Assembly (NCBI RefSeq): GCF_011075055.1
Contig: NC_058149.1
Coordinates: 6,206,449-6,270,448, forward strand
Direction: 5' to 3'
Source of the DNA: Mangifera indica
Taxonomy: Eukaryota > Streptophyta > Magnoliopsida > Sapindales > Anacardiaceae
DNA: 64,000 nucleotides
A program made the translations under genes and the position numbers. Each line of letters begins with the position of its first letter. Within the stretch, counting starts at the first letter, position 1. The notes beneath the pieces were generated by a model. The model was not told where the DNA came from. It worked only from the letters and a program-made list of their open reading frames with translations, and did no database searches. Below, one piece after another: positions 59,880 to 64,000 of the stretch.

Positions 59880-62760
59880 AACTTAAGATCTCGCCACCTT
59901 TGGTCTGCATAAAACTTTTTAGATGGTCTTAAGCCTATCTCATCTTTTCCCTTATCTGTTTCACATACTTTTATCATCCTCTAAATCATCTCTAGTCCCA
60001 ATGCCTAAGTTAGGGCATTCTTCTCACCTATCTCATCCTAGTGTAACAGTGATATGCATAATCTACTTTACAGAGTCTCATACAAAGTCATCTTGATAGT
60101 TGTTTGATAACTATTGTTGTGCACAAATTCCATTATTGGCAACACGCCTATCCAGACAACAAGCCCTTAACATATCATGATTGACTTTTTAGTCTAACCA
60201 TCTATCTCAGGATGATAAACTGTACTTAATGCTAATCTCGTACTTAAGGACCTTTATATACTCTACTAAAATATTGAGACAAACCTAGTATCTTTATCTG
60301 ATACATCATCATGGGTATTTCATAAAGCTTGACTATCTTTTTGACATATATATGACCCAACTAATCTATACTAGTGGTGTCCTTAACTACAATAAAGTGC
60401 ATTGACTTGGCTAGTTAATCAATTATGACCCACAAGACATTGCATCCTCCTCTGACCTTTGGTAACCCAATCACAAAGTCTATTGAGATATGTTCCCACT
60501 TCTATTATGGTGTACTAAAAGGCTATAAAAGTCCTAATAGTCTCTGATGTTCAACCTTAACTTGTTGACAAATTAAACACTTAGCCATAAAATCTACTAC
60601 ATCTTTCTTCATACCTGACCACCAAAATGATTTCTTCAAATCTTAATACATCTATACACTCTCAGGATTGATAGTGTAAAAGGAACTATACACTTTGGTA
60701 TGGATTTTGTCCCTTAAATTCTTATCTCAGAGAACACATATTCAACTTTTAAATCTCAAAGTGTCCTTTATTACACTAATATCTACCTCAAAACTTTGAA
60801 CAACTCTCTGTCTCATTTAGACACACCATTTATCTGATACTTGGGTCATATGGATCTTATTCAAAAGAATTGATTGAATTGGTAAACCTATCAACTGCTA
60901 TGTGATCACTTCAATATGCTCTCTTACTAACTCCTGTTGTAACTTACGATAAGTTGTAATATGCAACAAAACCACTTTCCTGCTCAGGGTTTCTACCACT
61001 ACATTGGCCTTGTCGGAGTGGTATCTGATCTCAAACTCATAATCCTTCACCATCATCTCTACCTTATATTAAGTCTTTTTTGGCAAAAAGATACTTGTGG
61101 CTCATACATATAAATGTTACTCTTGATCCCATACAAATAATATCATTATATCTTTAAAGCAAACACGACAACTACCAACTCAAGGTCATGTGTTGGGTAC
61201 TAGGTCTTATGCCTTCTAAATTGATAGGAGGCATATGTGATGACCTTTTGTTTTTGCATCAACACCGTTCCTAGTCCCTGATTTGAGGCCTCTATGAAAA
61301 TGTTGTACTTTTCACCCTATGTTGGCAAAGTCAAAATGGTAGCTGATGTCAACCTTTGTTTTAACTCCTGAAAACTCAACTTGTTGGTATTCGACCACCT
61401 GAAAGGAACATCCCTACAAGTTAACTCTATGGGGGCGTTTGGTTTGAGTAATGTTTTATTATCAAAATAGAAAAATAACCTTGAAGATAGATTACTTAGA
61501 AGATTACTAGGTATAAATGATTACTATGTTTGCTAAAATTTGATAGGTATAAATAATTATTGTGTTTGGTTAAAGATAATAAAAGATTACTAGTAAATTA
61601 TTTTACTTAAATGCCCTTGAATATAATTATTTTTAAATATTTTTTATATTATTTGTCATATTAATTAAAAATAAATTTATTTTTGTTTCAAAAAATTAAT
61701 AAATAATAATATAATTATAATAAAATCAAGATTTCCTTGGTAATCTTTAAATTCCTAAGGTTAAGGTAGTAATCAGATTACCACCTATATTACTTGTCAT
61801 GTCAGCATTTGTAATAGAAGATTATTGTAATCTTTTATTACTGACAAACCAAACAAGAGAATAAAAGATAGATTACCAAGGTAATCTTAAAAAATTAGAA
61901 CCAAACAGCCCCTATAAGTGATCAGGCTAACTTGGCAACTCCTTTTACGAACCGTTTATAGTATCTTATCAACTCAAGAAAACTTTTCACCTTCTTAGTT
62001 GTCTTAAGCCTTTGTCACTCTACTACAACCTTTACCTTGTTAGGGTTCATTAAGATACTATTTGTTGAGACCACATGTCCAAGGAAGGCCATTTTGTCCA
62101 ACCAAAACTCACACTTACAAAACTTGGCGTATAGTTGTCTCTCTCTCAAGTTTTGCAATACAAACCTCAAATGTTGAGCATGCTCTTTTTAGTCCTAGAG
62201 TAGACTAAGTTGTTTTATATAAAAACATCATTATGAACTTATCTAAGCATTCTTGAAATACTTTGTTTATTAGGTTCATAAATATTGTTAGGGCATTCAT
62301 CAACCCAAAGGGCAAAACCACAAACTTATAATATCTATACCTTGACCTAGATGCAATCTTAGCTATATCTTGTTTGGTAACCCATATCTGATGATAACAT
62401 AACCTTAGGTCAATCTTAAAGAATACTAAGGCACCATTGACTTGGTTAAATAAAATCCTCATGAGTGTTTATTTATTCTTAACTGTCACTTTGTTTAAAT
62501 CCTTGTAGTCGATATACATCCTTATCTATCCATCTTGTTTTTCACAAATAAGATCGATGCACCCCATAGAGAGTAACTTGTTTTAATGAAACCATTGTCT
62601 AACAATTCTTGCAATTGTTTTTTCAACTCCAATAGTTTGGCTAAGGCCATTCTATATGGTGCCTTTGATATTGGCACCGTGCCCAAGGTTAACTCTATGT
62701 TGAACTTCACCTCTTTCTCTAGTGCAAACATTGGAAGATTATCAAGGAACACATTTGAAA
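59880..62760 (-). pseudogene. Gypsy RT, RNase H and integrase of element F
   Basis: RT entry at 62522-62752 reads GTVPISKAPYRMALAKLLEL and LLDNGFIKTSYSLWGASILF. Next, 62205-62462 has FFKIDLRLCYHQI and FVVLPFGLMNALTIFMNLIN, but the FxDD box is lost at the end of this segment. RNase H: YNIFIEASNQGLGTVLMQ, KVITYASYQFRRH, YPTHDLELVVVVFAL (about 61180-61310). Integrase: CLICQQVKVEHQR (near 60570), DFVIGLPKVRGGCNVLWVII (near 60440), YHPEIDG, EFVHNNSYQTTIKMTLYETL (near 60080-60140). Confidence 0.87.
61428..61915. mobile_element. Tourist-like MITE inserted in element F
   Basis: The element is 61431-61912 (482 bp), with flanking TAT duplications at 61428-61430 and 61913-61915. Ends: GGGGGCGTTTGGTT on the left, and GGGGCTGTTTGGTT as the reverse complement of the right end. 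Many GATTACT/GGTAATC motifs lie inside. Removing it and one TAT restores the frame of element F (codons for SLIELT). Three-base duplications and GGG...GTTTGGTT ends suit the PIF/Harbinger group, though TAT is not its usual TWA target. No transposase is present. Confidence 0.82.
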
Positions 62761-62839
62761 ACTCTTACACCACTATAGTATCTCACACCCGAGACTACCT
62801 CATCTAAAATGTTTACAATATGTGCCAAGAATGCAATGT

Positions 62840-63460
62840 ACCTCTTACTTAGCATCTTTTTGGCCTTAACACTGTTAGTCATCATGTTGAAAACTTGACC
62901 CTCTCCAAAGATGAATTACTTACCATTATCTAAGCTAAACCAGACCTTCTCCTTTTTGAAATCTATCTTTGTTTGATATCGACTTAAGAAGTCTATACAA
63001 AGTATTACATCAAAATTTGGCATGTCTATCACTATTAGGTTTGTGATCAACTCTTAAACTCACATAGAAACTGTTTCTCCAATCAACATATAACTGTTAT
63101 GGATTTTATCTTCATTAGACATCTCTATGTTGATCTACAAGGCTAGTATGGGCTCTAGTATTATTCTCTCCACTATACCACTTGCAATAAGACAATGTGT
63201 GGCACTAAAATTAATTAATACATACAAAAGATAGGAATGAAAGATTAACTGACCCTCACTATTGTTAGGCTAACCTTGACTTAAGTCTGAATGTCTATAT
63301 ACACTAGGACTTATCATTCCCCAATTGTTTGGTATGCAAGGGTTGGTGTTGCAACTATTGTACACTCTTTAGCAAAGTGGTCAAGTTGCTTGCACTTGTA
63401 GCGTATCCTTTGATCGACTAAGCATTCACCAATATTTCTATGCCCACATCTATAACAAGT
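62840..63460 (-). pseudogene. Zinc knuckles and protease of element F
   Basis: Two zinc knuckles near 63350-63455: CYRCGHRNIGEC and CKQLDHFAKEC, the second a full CX2CX4HX4C-like motif with its first Cys inside YKCKQ. The protease and linker before RT include MPDFDVILCIDFLSRY and KIDFKKEKVWFSLDNGK (about 62920-63030). Stops interrupt the frame. Confidence 0.8.
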
Positions 63461-63615
63461 AGAGAGATTATCATGCCTCTGTTGATTATCTCTTATTTAT
63501 TTCTTGGCCCTTCAATTCTTTTTATTATTTCTAGATTAAAAGGATCTTTTGCCTTTGAAGTCTTTACTACCACTATCTTAGTTATCATCTATCGTTACCT
63601 AGTCTTGTCTCTGGG

Positions 63616-63954
63616 TTAGGCTACTAGTATAAACTGGTTTGGTAACCTTCTCTCTTTAGTCATCCTTTGTCTCAAGGCCTCTGACCTTAATGTTTTGCCT
63701 AAATCTTTTGAATAGGGTTTGGGGGCATAGTCTCCTATCATAACATCTTCTGCAATGTTTGACCTAATTTCCCCAAGAAAGATCTCAATTTTACCAATGT
63801 TTATGTTTTCTACTCTTAAGGCATAGTTGGCTAGGGCATTGAGCTTATTGGAATACTCCTTAATGGACACGTTACCCTCCTCAGGTTGATAAACTTTTAG
63901 GCCCTCATATAGATAATGTCTGTTAATAGGTACTCTCTTTAAAAAAACCCACAT
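63616..63954 (-). pseudogene. Gag domain of element F
   Basis: An open 112-codon segment including GLKVYQPEEGNVSIKEYSNK and LNALANYALR, typical of the later part of the plant gypsy gag domain. The gag start lies beyond the window. Confidence 0.8.
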
Positions 63955-64000
63955 GAAGTTATCCCATCATATCTTAGAAACTCGATGAGTCCTACCTAGC

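Larger units (their letters stand above)
59880..64000 (-). mobile_element. Element F: Ty3/gypsy retrotransposon, gag to integrase
   Basis: The minus-strand order is gag (from the window edge at 64000), two zinc knuckles, protease, RT, RNase H, integrase. It stops abruptly near 59880 just after SYADRR-like sequence (SKKFYADQRWRDL), so the integrase C terminus and 3' LTR are missing. The 5' LTR lies beyond the window. A MITE sits between RT and RNase H. Confidence 0.88.

Overview
The window looks like AT-rich nuclear DNA of a eudicot plant. The two intact genes are plant-type: a short OSBP-related protein of the plant ORP3/ORP4 kind, with GT-AG introns, and a plant-specific PADRE (DUF4228) protein. 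Nearly everything else is decayed LTR retrotransposons, small non-autonomous elements and simple repeats, all read directly from the sequence. No bacterial, organellar or CRISPR features were seen.

Layout. 1-5110: minus-strand Ty3/gypsy remnant (element G: integrase, RNase H, RT, gag start, primer binding site, 5' LTR). 5111-7749: spacer. 7750-8352: intact PADRE gene on minus with a TATA box. 8600-15760: spacer with two unidentified, less AT-rich blocks and a CA microsatellite. 15778-16241: hAT-like MITE. 16284-23088: complete but dead gypsy element H on minus, with both LTRs, a primer binding site, a polypurine tract and a likely 5-bp target duplication. 23764-34573: Ty1/copia element A on minus. 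Its 5' LTR is split by copia element B (28485-34364, duplication CAATA), and B's 3' LTR is itself split by a Mutator-like element C (28842-30825). 35825-36199: a large TA/CATA/TATG array. 36360 to about 45122: gypsy element D on plus, same family as G, interrupted by an apparent solo copia LTR (39929-41548). 45659-46230: relic of a DUF1985-like coding region. 46643-47298: a compact TRIM. 48020-52720: ORP gene in six exons on minus, with a hAT-like repeat and a foldback element in intron 1. 53902-56235: a 60-bp tandem array, then a copia 3' LTR of the same family as the solo LTR, with the tail of its pol. 56460-57134: an A-tailed retroposed-looking segment. 59880-64000: minus-strand gypsy element F, carrying a Tourist-like MITE.

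The two cellular genes are unrelated and not co-regulated in any visible way. The ORP should act in lipid exchange between membranes. The PADRE protein, with a myristoylation-type N terminus, is of a family linked to stress and defence responses. Every retroelement pol or gag region carries stops, frameshifts or deletions, so none appears autonomous. All six LTR-type elements with a visible primer binding site use a sequence matching initiator methionine tRNA. The most informative structures are the three-level nest A/B/C with its target duplications, the pol tail inside the LTR of H, the TRIM with unequal LTRs, and the foldback with four serial hairpins inside the ORP intron.
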